A stretch of 64,000 nt of DNA from Lineolata rhizophorae (lineage: Eukaryota > Ascomycota > Dothideomycetes > Lineolatales > Lineolataceae): NCBI GenBank assembly GCA_010093515.1, contig MU001677.1, positions 46,273 through 110,272 on the forward strand. The letters are read 5' to 3'. The notes under the pieces are model-generated. The model saw only the letters and a list, made by a program, of their open reading frames with translations. It was not told where the DNA came from and made no database searches. Position 1 is the first letter of the stretch; the number at the start of each line of letters is the position of its first letter. The position numbers and the translations under genes were made by a program. Positions 32,772 through 44,269 of the stretch are shown piece after piece.

Positions 32772-35700
32772 GGTGTTCATGGGGGGTTCCCTCGAGGCTT
32801 GTGTACCTCGCACACGTGCCGTCCACTCCTTTTGTTTCCTTTGTCAGCATCATTCATAGCGCCGGCGTTATCGGGCTCAGTCGCCTCTCTTCTCTTGACT
32901 CGGCTGCCTGCTCATTTCAAGGCGCCTCGGTCCCCAAGGTGCCTACCGTCCTTTGTCTTTTCTACGATGTTGTATGCTTGCGCCGTTGCGCGCAGTTCTC
33001 AATGTACAAATTAGGGGGTGATGGGTGTCTGTTTTTCCATCTGACTTCGGGGTTGCTTTCTCCTTGCATGCATCAGGGCTCATCGATCGGAGCGTAATTG
33101 CCGGAATACGGACTGGGTGGTTCTATCCTTTTCTTTGCGGGCTACAGGTATGGTGAGCGGGATTTGGAGTTTGTACAGTAGACGGAAGGTGGCATCAATT
33201 TGGCGGAATGGAATTTGACCGAATGGGTACGGACACGTGATTGATGCGTGCGTTTAACGTGCGGCGAGCTTGCCCAGCGAATTGCCCGTTCCGGTTTGGC
33301 GCGCGCCGCTTTCCGCGGGCCTAATGCGACGCTGTGCTCGGCTCGCTTGCTCCTTGCGGCTTCGGCATGTTTAAGCTTATGTGCTACGGGCAAAGTTACG
33401 GTCGGACTCGTTTCGTTCGAGTCGAGTGTGGCGAATTGGACTCGGACAGCGAAGTCCGCGTCGTTCGAATCGCGGCTTGACTCTGGCCGTGTCCTTTGAG
33501 TAGTCTCATAGGCGCTGGTGTAGACTGGCGATTCTCCACTGCAGGACCACCTTGGATTGGCTGCGTTTATGTTTTTGACCGTGTCTGTTCAATAGGCTAA
33601 TTGAAGAGTTTTCTTGACGGTCTCATGCGAACATACGGTTCTATCGAACGGAGGACCTTGGAATTAGTTGCAAGGCTCGGTATTTTATCCGTTTGCCATT
33701 ACTCAGAGTGTTCATCACCCCCGTGGATCGCAATTATTTTAATGCGGAGATGATTAGAAGCCAATAGGAATATGAGTACGTGGACGACATGTTATTGCTT
33801 TTCGAAGTGCATCATGGCTTGAAAAGCGCCAAAGGCTATCAACGTCAAAATCCTACAGTCTGGGTGCTTCTACTTTTTAATTTGACCTTCTAGCCGCTTC
33901 GTGATGCAATGTATTTGGACGGAAGCGCCGGATGAAAGCCAAATACTCGACCATGGAAGACAAATAAAAGAAGTGGTATATTGCCGCTGGGAAACTCAGT
34001 GGGACGGTCCTGTTCGTCCAGATTGCTTTCCAACCGCTGACAATTCATCAAAACTCATCCTGCAAGTGCTATGGCGTTTTGTTCACTTGCATATGTATTC
34101 GACATCGTATCTTTCGCCGTTTCTGGGAATTAGAGGCACTAGTGGCTACCGTGCGGTTTTTTTGATCAGAATGTATAGATAGTCTGGGACGCAAAATATG
34201 GAAGGTAGAGCGGATCACGAAGGATTCATTCGCTAGAAGCACCCGCTCCCTTCTACAAAGTCATGGCTTGCAAAAATATGCGGTTTGGTGGTCACGAAAA
34301 TCGCTCCAGGGCAAATGAGACGCTCAATCCCGGGGCCGGATCTCTCTGGAGGAAAATAAGTTCGACGAATGCCGTCTATAAGATTTAGGCGTCATTTAAC
34401 TTTTACACTTCAATATTGAGGCGTGCTTAATGTAGTAGGTCGCGGGTCTACCAACAAAGTTGAAGACTCCGTTGTTTATTGGATGCTAGGCGGAGTACTA
34501 CGCTCTTCTGTCCGAGTCCGGACACATGCCTGAAGGCATTGGAGATGCGTGGCTGATTACAAGTGTCAAACAAGCGGGGTACTGGTTCGTAGTCTGGATA
34601 AGACGTGCTACGAGCGATACGCGGCGGGAGAACATGGATATTTTTTTTTTGATAGGTGATAGCTCAACCAATTGTCAAGCTGCGGAGCCGAGCTTTGGTG
34701 TCAAGACGCAGAGGCTCGGATCAAGAACCAGACTCAAAGCCGCCAGACTGCTACGTAGTGACGGCAGCAGAGACGTGGTTTCGATAAGTCTCAATATGTT
34801 CGACCAATGCGAATGAAGCCAGTCCGGGCCTCGAAAGTCTCCGGTCAAGAACTAGGCCTGGAGTCTACTACGTAGCCAAACCAACGCAAACTCAAAGAGA
34901 CGCGGCCCCGCCCGAGCTCCGTGCGGGCAGGCCAAAGTTGCCATCGTGGCCTCGCCACGGGCAGGCAGCACGCGCATGCGAACCACGGCACGATGGGATG
35001 AGACAGGGCAGGTGGAACCGGCCGGAGGCGGCAGACCGACCATTGCGGGCGTCACAACCGCGGGCCCGATTCGTAATGCGCGGCGGCGCGGGCGGCGGCG
35101 GGCTGCTGCTGCCTGGAGAGCGAGCGCCGCCCGCAACGAGCGCGGGCCCTCGGGCCTGAGCGTCCGTCACCAATGGACGGCGGCCGGCCTATCAGCGTCG
35201 GCCGTGCGGCGCGGCGCGGTTGGGAGCGAGCGAGCGGCTCGGCAAGGCGGCGGCAGCGCACGTGACGTGTCTGCTGACGAGGAGGAACGCGCCTGCTACG
35301 TGCTGCGTAAGCACGGCAGGCAGGCACGCAGGTAGGACCTACTGCGCACGGAGGCGGTACGTACAGCAGTCGCAGCCCAGGCCCGCGCCGACCGTGAGCC
35401 GCAAGAGCGAGGCGGGGTGAAACGGCGCGCGCCAGTGGCACTCCGGCCTGCGACGCTGGCCCATGGCCGACCGGAAGGCGGCAGGCCGGGCGGCGGCAAA
35501 TCATTTGCCCCGCGGCGGTGCTCCACCCGGGGCTACGCCGTGCGCGCATCGAGTTTAGCGCGCGCTCCAGGCAGCTTCGCAGCTCCGGCCCCCTCGGCCG
35601 CGCCCTTTGCTTCTTCCCCTCCTTCCGCCGCCCGCCCTCTTCTCTTCCTCGCTCGCTCTCCTGCCATCGACCTCCACCTCTCCCCCTCGCTTCTTCCATT

Positions 35701-35902
35701 TCTCTCCACCACCCGCTTTTCCCACCACCACACTCTTTCCTCACAGCAGCAACCGCTGTGCCTCGTAGCTGCGGCCGGAAAGCTTCCGTTGCTGCCCTCG
35801 GCTCTCGCGGCGGCAGCCCCTGCGCTTCGTGAGCCCGGTCGCTGCCTACGTCACGCGCAGACAGCTCGCCAGCCACAGCACCTCGACCTCCTGTCGCTAG
35901 CC
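32772..35902. other. 3.1-kb intergenic: AT-richer island then GC-rich 5' region of NBR1-like gene
   Basis: About 33100-34850 is noticeably AT-richer than anything around it. It has only short unrelated open frames (for example 33901-34182 and 34526-34816) and no recognisable domain. From about 34850 to 35902 the sequence becomes very GC-rich and leads into the NBR1-like gene. A C/T-rich run (cctccttccgccgcccgccc, then cttctcttcctcgctcgctc) covers about 35620-35745, probably in the 5' leader. No tRNA or mobile element was recognised. Confidence 0.5.
35620..35745 (+). promoter_or_regulatory. Pyrimidine-rich leader tract upstream of NBR1-like gene
   Basis: A nearly unbroken C/T tract on the coding strand about 160-280 bases before the ATG at 35903. 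Such CT tracts are common at transcription start regions or in 5' leaders of well-expressed filamentous-fungal genes. The role here is inferred from position and composition only. Confidence 0.4.
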
Positions 35903-38900
35903 ATGGCGTCCAACGTGCCGGTCACGCCCGACACCTTGATCACCGTCAAGGTGTCCGTCGGCAGCACCAACCGCCGGTTCAAGATCCCTCTGCGCGATCT
36001 CAGCGCCCAAAGCCTGCCCCCCAAGGTACGTACCGAGGCCGCCCGGTCCTTCCGGCTCAGCCCCGGCGAGGATAACACGGGCCCCGCCCGAGCTTACTCA
36101 CTGCCTGTTGCTCTGCGTAACACTCGGTCCGCGCACCTCGCACCTCACACCTGCTAACGGCCCCCAGCTCTACGTCCTGCTCGGAATCCCCGCCGACGAA
36201 CACGTCGTCTTTGAGCGCTTCTCCGACAGCGCCGGCGCCTACGTGACGCTCGACCCCAACAACCCGCAGGTCTACAAGACGCTGTTCCGCGCCGCCAAGG
36301 CCAAGCTCAAGCTCCGCCTCCGCGCCATCGTCGACGGCGACATGAACGAGCAGGCGCCTTCTTCTTCCCCTCCCGCCGCCATCGGCGGCCAGGAGATGGG
36401 CGAGTCGTCCAAGCCCGCGTCCATCCCAGAGGCCGCGGCGTCGTCCAAGACGGCGTCGACGGTGACGCTGACCACGCAGCCGTCCATCCCCAACGTGCGC
36501 CGGTCTCTAGCCGTGGAGGACAGCGTCCAGCCGCCGTCGTATGACCGCCCGGACCTCAAGGCCAACTGGGCGGCGGAGAAGCCGTGCAGCTTCTTCGCGC
36601 CCGGCGGCTTCGCCCACGGCGGCCTGACCATCAAGAACATCCTGGAGCCCGAGCAGGGCGCCGGCACGCCGTCGCACTTTGGCAGCTGGTCCGTGTACTG
36701 CAACAACTGCGACAGGCCCATGACGGACGAGCACTACCACTGCAGCATCTGCGACGACGGCGACTATGACCTGTGCCGAAGCTGCGTCGATAAGGGCGTG
36801 CACTGCCCCGGCGAGGGCCACTGGCTCATCAAGCGCTTCATCCGCAGCGGCAAGGTCGTCAACAGCAAGACGGAAAAGGTGGCGCCCAAGAAGGAGGAGG
36901 AGGTGGCGGCGGCGCCGACGGCCAAGGAGTGCATGCCTGGCGCCTTTGCCGACGAAAAGAAAGCCGAGCCGGAGGCCGACGAAACGCCGACGCGGACCTG
37001 CAACTCGTGCATCCAGGTCTTCCAGGAGCACATGTTCGTCACGTGCGTCGACTGCGACGACTACGACCTCTGCATCCCGTGCCACGTCGAGCGCAAGCAC
37101 GGCCACCACCCTGGCCACGTCTTCAAGCCCGTCGACGAGGCGGCTGAGCTGGCACCCCAGGCGCGCATGCTCTGCGCCGCCGGCCGCAACGTCCGCCACG
37201 CGGCCCTATGCGACGGCTGTGACAAGACAATCTACGGCGTGCGCCACAAGTGCCTCAACTGCCCGGACTGGGACTTTTGCTCCGACTGCATCAAGAATGC
37301 GCGCTTCACGCACCCGCGTCACCGCTTCGTGCCGGTTTACGAGCCGCTGCAGGACGCGCCGCGCTCGTACGTTCGTCACTTTGGCATCTTCTGCGACGGC
37401 CCGCACTGCCGCGGCAAGTCGGGCCAGGAGTACATCGTCGGCGTGCGCTACAAGTGCGCCATCTGCCACGACACGGACTTCTGCGCTACCTGCGAGGCCA
37501 GCCCCTTCAACAAGCACAACCGCACCCACCCCTTGATCAAGTTGCAGAACCCTGTCCGCAACGTGAGCGTCACCACCATGGGCGAAGATAAGAACGGCGC
37601 CGCGCTATCCACCATGGGCGACCAGATCGCGCGCCGCTCCGTGTCGACCGAGACCATGCCCGCGCCCGTCAACTCGTCGGCTGAGGTCCGCACTGTTGCC
37701 GACGTGAAGCCTACGCCTGCCGAGGAGCCCAAGCAGCAGCCGGCCAAGGAGAAGATTGCCATCAAGGACTTACTCTCGGAGCCGGTCCAAGAAAAGCCCG
37801 AAGCTGAGACCGAAAAGGCCCGCGAGATCCTGCGGCGCGACCTCAGCATCAACGCCCACTTCATCAAGGACGCGGTCCCGGACGGCACCGTCGTGGCGCC
37901 CAACCAGGTCTTCACGCAGGTTTGGACGCTGCGCAATCCCGGCCCCATCGTCTGGCCGGCGGGCTGCTCGATCCGGTACGTTGGGGGCGACGGCACCATG
38001 CTCAACATTCCGCCCGGCCGCACGGCGAGCGCCATCGTGGTGGCCGATGCTACCGAGAGCAACGTCGTCGGCCGCCCCGTGCCCGCCGGCGAGGAGGTGT
38101 CTTTCCGTGTCACGCTCAAGGCGCCCGCTAGCCCCGGCGTCGCCATCTCCTACTGGCGTCTCAAGACGGCCGAGGGCATGGCTTTTGGCCACAAGCTATG
38201 GTGCCACGTCGTCGTCCGCAACCCGCCCGCGTCGGCCGCCCAGCAGCCCCGCAGCAGCTTCTCGAGCGCGCTGCCCATCCGCCAGCCCGTCAACCCGCCA
38301 CTGCCGCCACCACCGGCGCCGCCGATGCCGCAGGCACCACCGATGCCGCGGGCGATGCACCAGTATGCCGCCGAGCAGCAGAACGCGATGCGCACGATGC
38401 AACTGCAGACCGAGTACGCGCGGCGCCAGGCGAACCTGCAGAACATCCAGCAACTGCAGGCGCAGCTACAGGCGCGCGCGCGGGCCCTGCAGACGGGCGC
38501 CGACGGCGCCAACCAGCAGATGGGCGAGCTGATGCGCAGCGCGCTGATGCGGGCCAACAACGATTGCCGCACGGCCAAGATGCGCCTGTCGGTGCACAAG
38601 GCGGCTATGGAGCAGCATCTGCAGCGGACGCGGGGCCGATCGGGCGACGCAGAGGAGAAGCCGGAGGAAAAGGAGAAGATCGAGGAGCATATGAAGCCCG
38701 TGAAGGAGGAAAAGACCGAGATGCCGGAGGAGAAACCCGAAGGTAAGGAGATCAATGAGCCCGAGGCGAAGGAGGAGATCAATGAGCCCGAGGCGAAGGA
38801 GGAGATCAAGGAGCCTGAGGCCGAGGCCAAGGCGCCCGTGAAGCCGCAGCCTGTCAAGATTGAGGACGCCGACGAAGAATCCCGCGCCGAGCACATCGAG

Positions 38901-39254
38901 GACATTGCCGCCAAGCGGTCCGCATCGAAGTCGCCTGGCATGGTGTTCCCGCAGCTCGACAAGGAGAGCCCCGTGTCCAGCACGCACGAGGGCGCGGCGG
39001 CCTCTCCGGCCGAAATTCCTGCGCCTACCGAGCAGGTCGCTCCCGTTGCCGTCGCGTCGCCTGCCGTTACAACCACGGAGACGGCGACGACGACGACGGC
39101 GACGACGACGACGGCGCCGGCGCACGAGGAGCTGCTGTTTGAGGATGCGGAGAGCGTTGAGATTCTGTCGGCGAGCAGCGCGGACGAGAGCGAGGACGGC
39201 TTCCTGACGGACGAGGAGTATGACATTCTCGATGCGAGTGACGAGGAGCCGTAG
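35903..39254 (+). CDS. nbr1: NBR1-like selective autophagy receptor (PB1, four ZZ, FW domain)
   Basis: Two exons, 1069 residues: 35903-36025 and 36168-39254. The intron is 142 bp, with GCTAAC branch site. The N-terminus is PB1-like (about 10-100, ITVKVSVGSTNRRFKIPLRD ... LYVLLGI). Four ZZ zinc fingers follow at about 217-262, 317-364, 384-433 and 444-502, each with paired C-x2-C and a His pair. The FW/NBR1 domain at about 598-725 (FIKDAVPDGTVVAPNQVF, QVWTLRNPGPIVWPAG, YWRLKTAEGMAFGHKLWCHV) is diagnostic. A Gln-rich, probably coiled region and an acidic tail follow. The extreme C-terminus, DEEYDILDASDEEP, contains a candidate Atg8-binding motif YDIL (1059-1062) with acidic flanks. No UBA domain is seen, unlike animal NBR1. 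In fungi NBR1 homologues act in cargo delivery to the vacuole. Confidence 0.92.
38745..38822 (+). repeat. 27-bp coding tandem repeat in NBR1-like gene
   Basis: Units at 38745-38768 (24 bp, one codon short), 38769-38795 and 38796-38822 encode EINEPEAKE-type repeats in the acidic/basic linker after the Gln-rich region. The last copy has diverged (KEEIKEPEA). The lengths keep the frame. Confidence 0.85.
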
Positions 39255-40926
39255 ATGGTACAAAACTGGAGGAGCCAGTAAAAAGGGGACGAGGGGAATA
39301 AGCTGCGGCTCAGAATGATGACTGCCTGGCTCGAATAGGTTCAATATAGCTGGGAGCACGGTTCAAAAGGTAAAGCGAAAAGGGGACGAGGGATTCAGTC
39401 CTATTTGCGGTGTGCTAAGTCTGATTTGTATGCGGTTCGGTTGCTGCTGTCTTGTTATTTCTTATCACCACACCACTCCTTTACTGGTGCACTGATCGGA
39501 TGGAAGCTTTTCTTTTCTTTCCTAACTAAACTAGCACGTCGGTATTTCTACGTAGGACCGACCGGGTTGCGTGCTTGCTAGGTGCCCTTTCAAACCAGGC
39601 TGACGCTTGGTTGCCTGCGAGCTCTGCGCTCTGAGTGACTGGCAGCGGCCGCGAAAGACTGACCCGGCCCGGATCCACTGCCTGAAGGACGAGTTGAGGA
39701 GTTGTGTTTCCTTTTTGTTTCACGGCTTCAGTCTGCTTTTGTTTCCTTATGGTGTAGCATGCGGTAGTAATGGGAGTATTCTTAACTTTTGATCGGTAGA
39801 GACTGGTGCGGTATGGGGAGAATGGAGTGCACTTGGAAGATGCTCATCACAGTAGGCGGATGTAGCGGGGCTGACTGATCTAGTGAGGAGTGAGGGTAAT
39901 AGTCTACGGTGCGTGGACTTGCTGGAAGGCGCGTGGCGAGTGATTCCAGTGTCGAGTGCACCCAGCTGCACTCAAAAGTGGACCTGAGTCGTCACGAGGC
40001 AGTGAACTGACAACTCATCACGGATGACGTACCGGTCGCCTTCCTCGGCAAGAACACGCGTTTGCCGCAGCGCTGCCCCTGGATTGACCACCCGGTTCCT
40101 GGATCCATTGTCGCAAGGGACGCTGCCTGCGCGCAAATTACATAGTAGAGGACATGTTTTACGGCGGTGTCCACAAAACCGCGCACGGCGTCCGGGTCGC
40201 TCCCGGAACGCGCCGCCGAGCGGCCCAATAGAGGAAGGCGCTGCGCGGCCGCTGCTCCGGACCCACTCAAAACGGCTTCCCAAAACCAGGAATCAACCCC
40301 GGACACCTTCCCTGCGCGCGGAGGCGTCCTTGCGGGCCTGCCTCCAAGCCTTCGCCCAACGGAGCAACCGCCGCCGCCGCCTCAGCATATGCCCTCTTCC
40401 AGGGTCCCGATCGACGCGCTCCGGTGACGAAAAAGTCAAGGGTCCGCCCGAAGCGGGTGGTGACGTTGCGGGGGGGCATCGTCCGGCTAGGCGCAATCGG
40501 GCCAATCGCGGCCGCACTAGCAGTGCGGCGAAGCTTGTTTTTTGCGATTCTTCCGGGCGCTGCTGCGTCCCACAAGCCGGGTGCGTGAGGCCTGCAGGAC
40601 ATGCCTGGGGGCTGGGGCGCACCTGGGCAGGCGGCGCCTGTGTCAGGAACGCGCCGACTGGCGGGGGGCGTCGGAGGCCGCGATGCCGCGTTGCGTCATG
40701 CGCGGCAGCGGGCGACGGGTGCTATGTTTGGATGTGGAAGGAACAGTGGAGAGGAGAAAGAACGAGTACTTAAGACGAGGTGGTGGGCAGAGGATGGTCT
40801 TGCTTCACGCCGATTCCCACGGCAACGCTGAGGGTGTATATTTGCTGTCTACAGAAGCGTCTGCACCACAACTCATACGCATCTACCTACGACTGATTCA
40901 CGCATCTGCAACCTACACTTGCCACC
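39255..40926. other. Intergenic upstream of aspartic protease
   Basis: 1.67 kb between two plus-strand genes. The left part is AT-richer and probably contains the 3' end of the NBR1-like transcript; the right part holds the protease promoter. A good start context (gccaccATGG) ends it. Frames of 100-250 codons at 40024-40988 are GC-driven and lack recognisable features. No gene is called. Confidence 0.5.
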
Positions 40927-42349
40927 ATGGCCACGCTTCAGCGGATCACGCGTATCCCAAATCCCAAGTACCAAAAGTCCGGCATTAAGTCGTATGTCTG
41001 GCTTATGAGAAAGTGTACGCCAAAGTCCCCATTGAAGCCTGGGCACGTCGCTCACCAGCCCCTCACCCCCCAGATAACTTCGCACCTACCAAGGACGGCC
41101 CGTACTTCGTCGGCAACCGCATGCAGAACCGCGGCAAGTTCGGGATCCTGAAGAAGCTCGGCGGCCGCACCCGGGTGCAGCACCACGTGTTGCAGAAGCG
41201 GCTCGACGCTAAGGGCCAGACGGGCGAGGTGCCGACCGACGACCAGCAGAACGACGTCATGTACCTGTCGGAGGTGACGATAGGCACACCGCCGCAGAAG
41301 ATGAGCCTCGACTTCGACACGGGCTCGGCCGACCTGTGGGTGTGGTCGACGGAGCTGCCGCAGAACGTGCAGGAGCAGGGCAAGAGCTCCGGGCACAACA
41401 TGTTCGACCCCAAGGCGAGCTCGTCGTTCAAGGCGATGCCCGACGCCAGCTGGCAGATCCAGTACGGCGACCAGAGCTCCGCGTCGGGCACTGTCGGCAC
41501 CGACACCCTGCACTTGGGCGGCATCGACGTCGAGAACCAGGCCATCGAGCTCGCCTCCGACGTGTCGCAGCAGTTCCTGCGCAGCGAGGGCGACGGCCTG
41601 CTGGGCCTCGCCTTCGGCACCATCAACACGGTGCAGCCGCAGCAGGTCAACACGCCCGTGGAGAACATGATCGCGCAGGGCGACATCCCCAAGGAGAAGG
41701 AGCTCTTCACGGCGTACCTGGGCAGCTGGCGCGACGCCAACGAGCCCGACGAGGGGGTGTCGTTCTACACGTTCGGCTATGTCGACCAGGCCGTCACAAG
41801 CAAGATCGGCGAGCCCAAGTACACGCCCATCGACGATTCCAACGGCTGGTGGCAGTTCCCCTCGACGACGGCTGAGGTGGCGGGCAAGACGGTGCAGCGC
41901 CCGGCGGGCAACACGGCCATCGCCGACACGGGCACCACGCTCGCCCTCGTCGACGACGACTTCTGCCAGGCCATCTACGACGCCATCCCAGGCGCCACGT
42001 ACGATTACGGCAACCAGGGCTACGTCTTCCCCGTGGACACGCCGGCGGAGAAGCTGCCGGTGGTCAAGGTGGCCGTCGGCGACAACGCGTTCGAGATCCA
42101 GAAGGAGGACCTGGGCTTCGCCGACGCGGGCAACGGCATGGTGTACGGCGGCATCCAGAGCCGCGGCGACATGGACATGGACATCCTGGGCGGGACCTTC
42201 CTGAAGGCGGTTTACGCGGTGAGTCTTTTCAGCTGGGGCTGAGCGGGCGGAGCAGCTAACAAGGGGAGCAGGTGTTCGACCAGGGCAACAAGCGCTTTGG
42301 CGCCGTGCAGCGCCAGGAGACGGAGCAGAATCTCGATCCGCCGCAGTAG
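40927..42349 (+). CDS. Pepsin-family (A1) aspartic protease without signal peptide
   Basis: Three exons, 436 residues: 40927-41014, 41074-42218, 42272-42349. The introns are 59 and 53 bp. Both catalytic motifs are intact: DFDTGSADLWVWS (Asp about 110) and IADTGTTLALV (about 313). The flap region WQIQYGDQSSASG carries the expected Tyr. The start MATLQRITRIPNPKYQKSGI was chosen because it has a Kozak-like gccaccATGG and, after splicing, gives the LMRKYNFAPTKDGPYFVG sequence that precedes the mature domain in related fungal proteases. No hydrophobic signal peptide is present, so it may be intracellular or leave the cell unconventionally. The last exon supplies only VFDQGNKRFGAV and a short tail. 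Penicillopepsin-like secreted enzymes are the nearest well-known relatives. Confidence 0.9.
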
Positions 42350-44269
42350 GTTGGATGCGGGGAGGGCTAGGTCGGGGGAGTCGAGCCGCCAAGCGCGGAG
42401 ACGACGGCTCCAGATGAGATGCATCACGTGCGTGCACGCCGCGATGCGGAAGGTATTAGGGTCTGCTGGGAAACTGGTCTTGGGTTTTGGTTCTAGCCTT
42501 TGGTCTTGGCATTCTTAATTCTGGTTCCCTTTTCTCGACCTCTGGGTGTAGGTATCATTTGCCCCTAGCGTAATAACCTAACGAATTGTAATGGCGCGGG
42601 TCACGAGAACAGAGCAGAGCTTGGCGCGTGAGGCGAAGAAAAGATGCGAAATTGGTAAAACACGGCCATTGGCGTGCCACGGATGCAGGTTTACGTGGCT
42701 ATGAACTCAGCACCCCTGCGCGGATCGGAATGTACCTGTTTTTCTAGCAGCGCGCGGCGCCCGTTCTCGAAGCGACGAGAGCGAGCGCGCCGAGATGTCC
42801 GCGGAGGTCGGACGCCCCGCCGAACCGCCAATCGCCCACGGGTGACGTTCCTCCGGCGCCAGCCGGCCATCACGGCTGGGCTGGGCGAATGAAGCGCGCC
42901 AGGATCGCTCGAGCTGCATGCGAGCTCCGGCGGCCAAGAGGATGCGCTTAAACTTTCGTTGGGAGAGGCGGCAGGACCGGTCTGCGACGCGGGTGCGGGT
43001 TGCGGCGGCCGCGGGTGCTGAGGTGGTGCAGTTGCTGAGGTGGTGCCATTCGCCTTTCCTTCGGTCGCGGGCGGGCCTCGGCTCGCCAATGCCTTTGCCC
43101 GCGCCGCGGTACACACATACCTACATGCGGCTGGATTCGTGTATCGTGAAGCGCGGGCTGCGTAAGCTCTTCGGCTTCACCCAAGCAGTCTGTCGCTATC
43201 GCGGGCGCCCCCGTGCGGCGCGGCGTGGGGAGGGCGAGGAGCGGGCTCCTACTCGCCCTTGCTGGCGGCGAGACTTTCGCCCCGCATCTTGGCCCCGCCG
43301 TCCGCATCGTCAGCTGCATGCAGAGGGATCCCGCGAACGGCGCGCCGGTTCGCAAGGCTGCGCGCGGAGCTGCAAGTGACCTGCACCGTCCGGGGCATCC
43401 GATCCCTGCCTTTGGACGGAGCTTTCGCCCCACTAGCGCGCTCGGCGTCGTCGCGGCCCTGTGGCGCAAAGTATCTGTCTACCTAAAGCAAGCCTGCGAG
43501 GCAGGGCGGGAAACGCCTGAGTGGGCGACGAAGCTGTTCTCGTGGCCCCATCGTGAACGCTGGGCGACACGGGGATCCCCGCAAGGTCAATCTCTCGATC
43601 TTGCCCCCCGCCCGGCCGCCCACTCACCGGCCGAGACGGGGCGCGGAACACGGCACGCCCGGCTCGCCCGCTTCGTGTTCGCAATGGGGGCAGAGAAGGA
43701 AAAAGAAAAAGAACCTACCAAGTGGAAACGCCACGATAGAACTTACATCACCCGCGGAACGCGGGCCGTGGTGGTGGGTGCGGATCCACGCCGGGCCAGA
43801 GTGGCACGGGGAATGCGCGACGATGATGAAGTATTTACATGCACCATGGCCCGCCCTTCATTGCCCGCCTGAGCTTCGGGTCCACTGATCCCACGATCCC
43901 ACGATCCCACGATCCCACGACGCACCTGTCTTACTTCAAGATTTACCCTGCTGTGCCTTTTTTTTTTGCCCCCTTGTGTTTCGCCTTGTTCTGTCGTTCG
44001 TGTGACGCAGGGCTCACGATAGGAAACAAGGCAAGCTTCCCGCATGCTCTTAAAGCCTTGCCCTCTCCTTCAACAAAGCATCGTCTTTCGCCGACTGCCA
44101 TTTTCCTTCCCCTTCTCCTTCCGACCGTCCTCTCCGCTCCCCTCCACACTGCCACTCTGGTCCACTCTGCCTCTTCTTTAGGCATGGTTCAGCTTTCCCA
44201 CCGTACGACTGGCTTTGCCTACTCGACTTCGATCAAATACCACCCCACGTGAGCGAATTTCGCCGAACA
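42350..44269. other. Intergenic between protease and dehydrogenase
   Basis: 1.92 kb, mostly very GC-rich on the left and C/T-rich close to the dehydrogenase start. An 8-bp tandem repeat lies at 43887-43918 (listed separately). Frames up to 219 codons (43213-43872) are overlapping on both strands and low-complexity; none is supported as a gene. Confidence 0.5.
43887..43918. repeat. 8-bp microsatellite, gatcccac x4
   Basis: Four perfect copies of gatcccac run from 43887 to 43918, about 350 bases upstream of the dehydrogenase start codon. Such perfect short arrays are usually length-variable between strains. Confidence 0.9.

Noticed and set aside
33440-33485. gttcgaatc resembling a tRNA B box
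   Set aside because: No A box at the right distance and no cloverleaf pairing; it lies among repeated 'gactcg'-type words.
41052-42437. 461-codon minus-strand frame across the aspartic protease
   Set aside because: Antisense shadow. The plus strand has both catalytic DTG motifs and correct splice signals.
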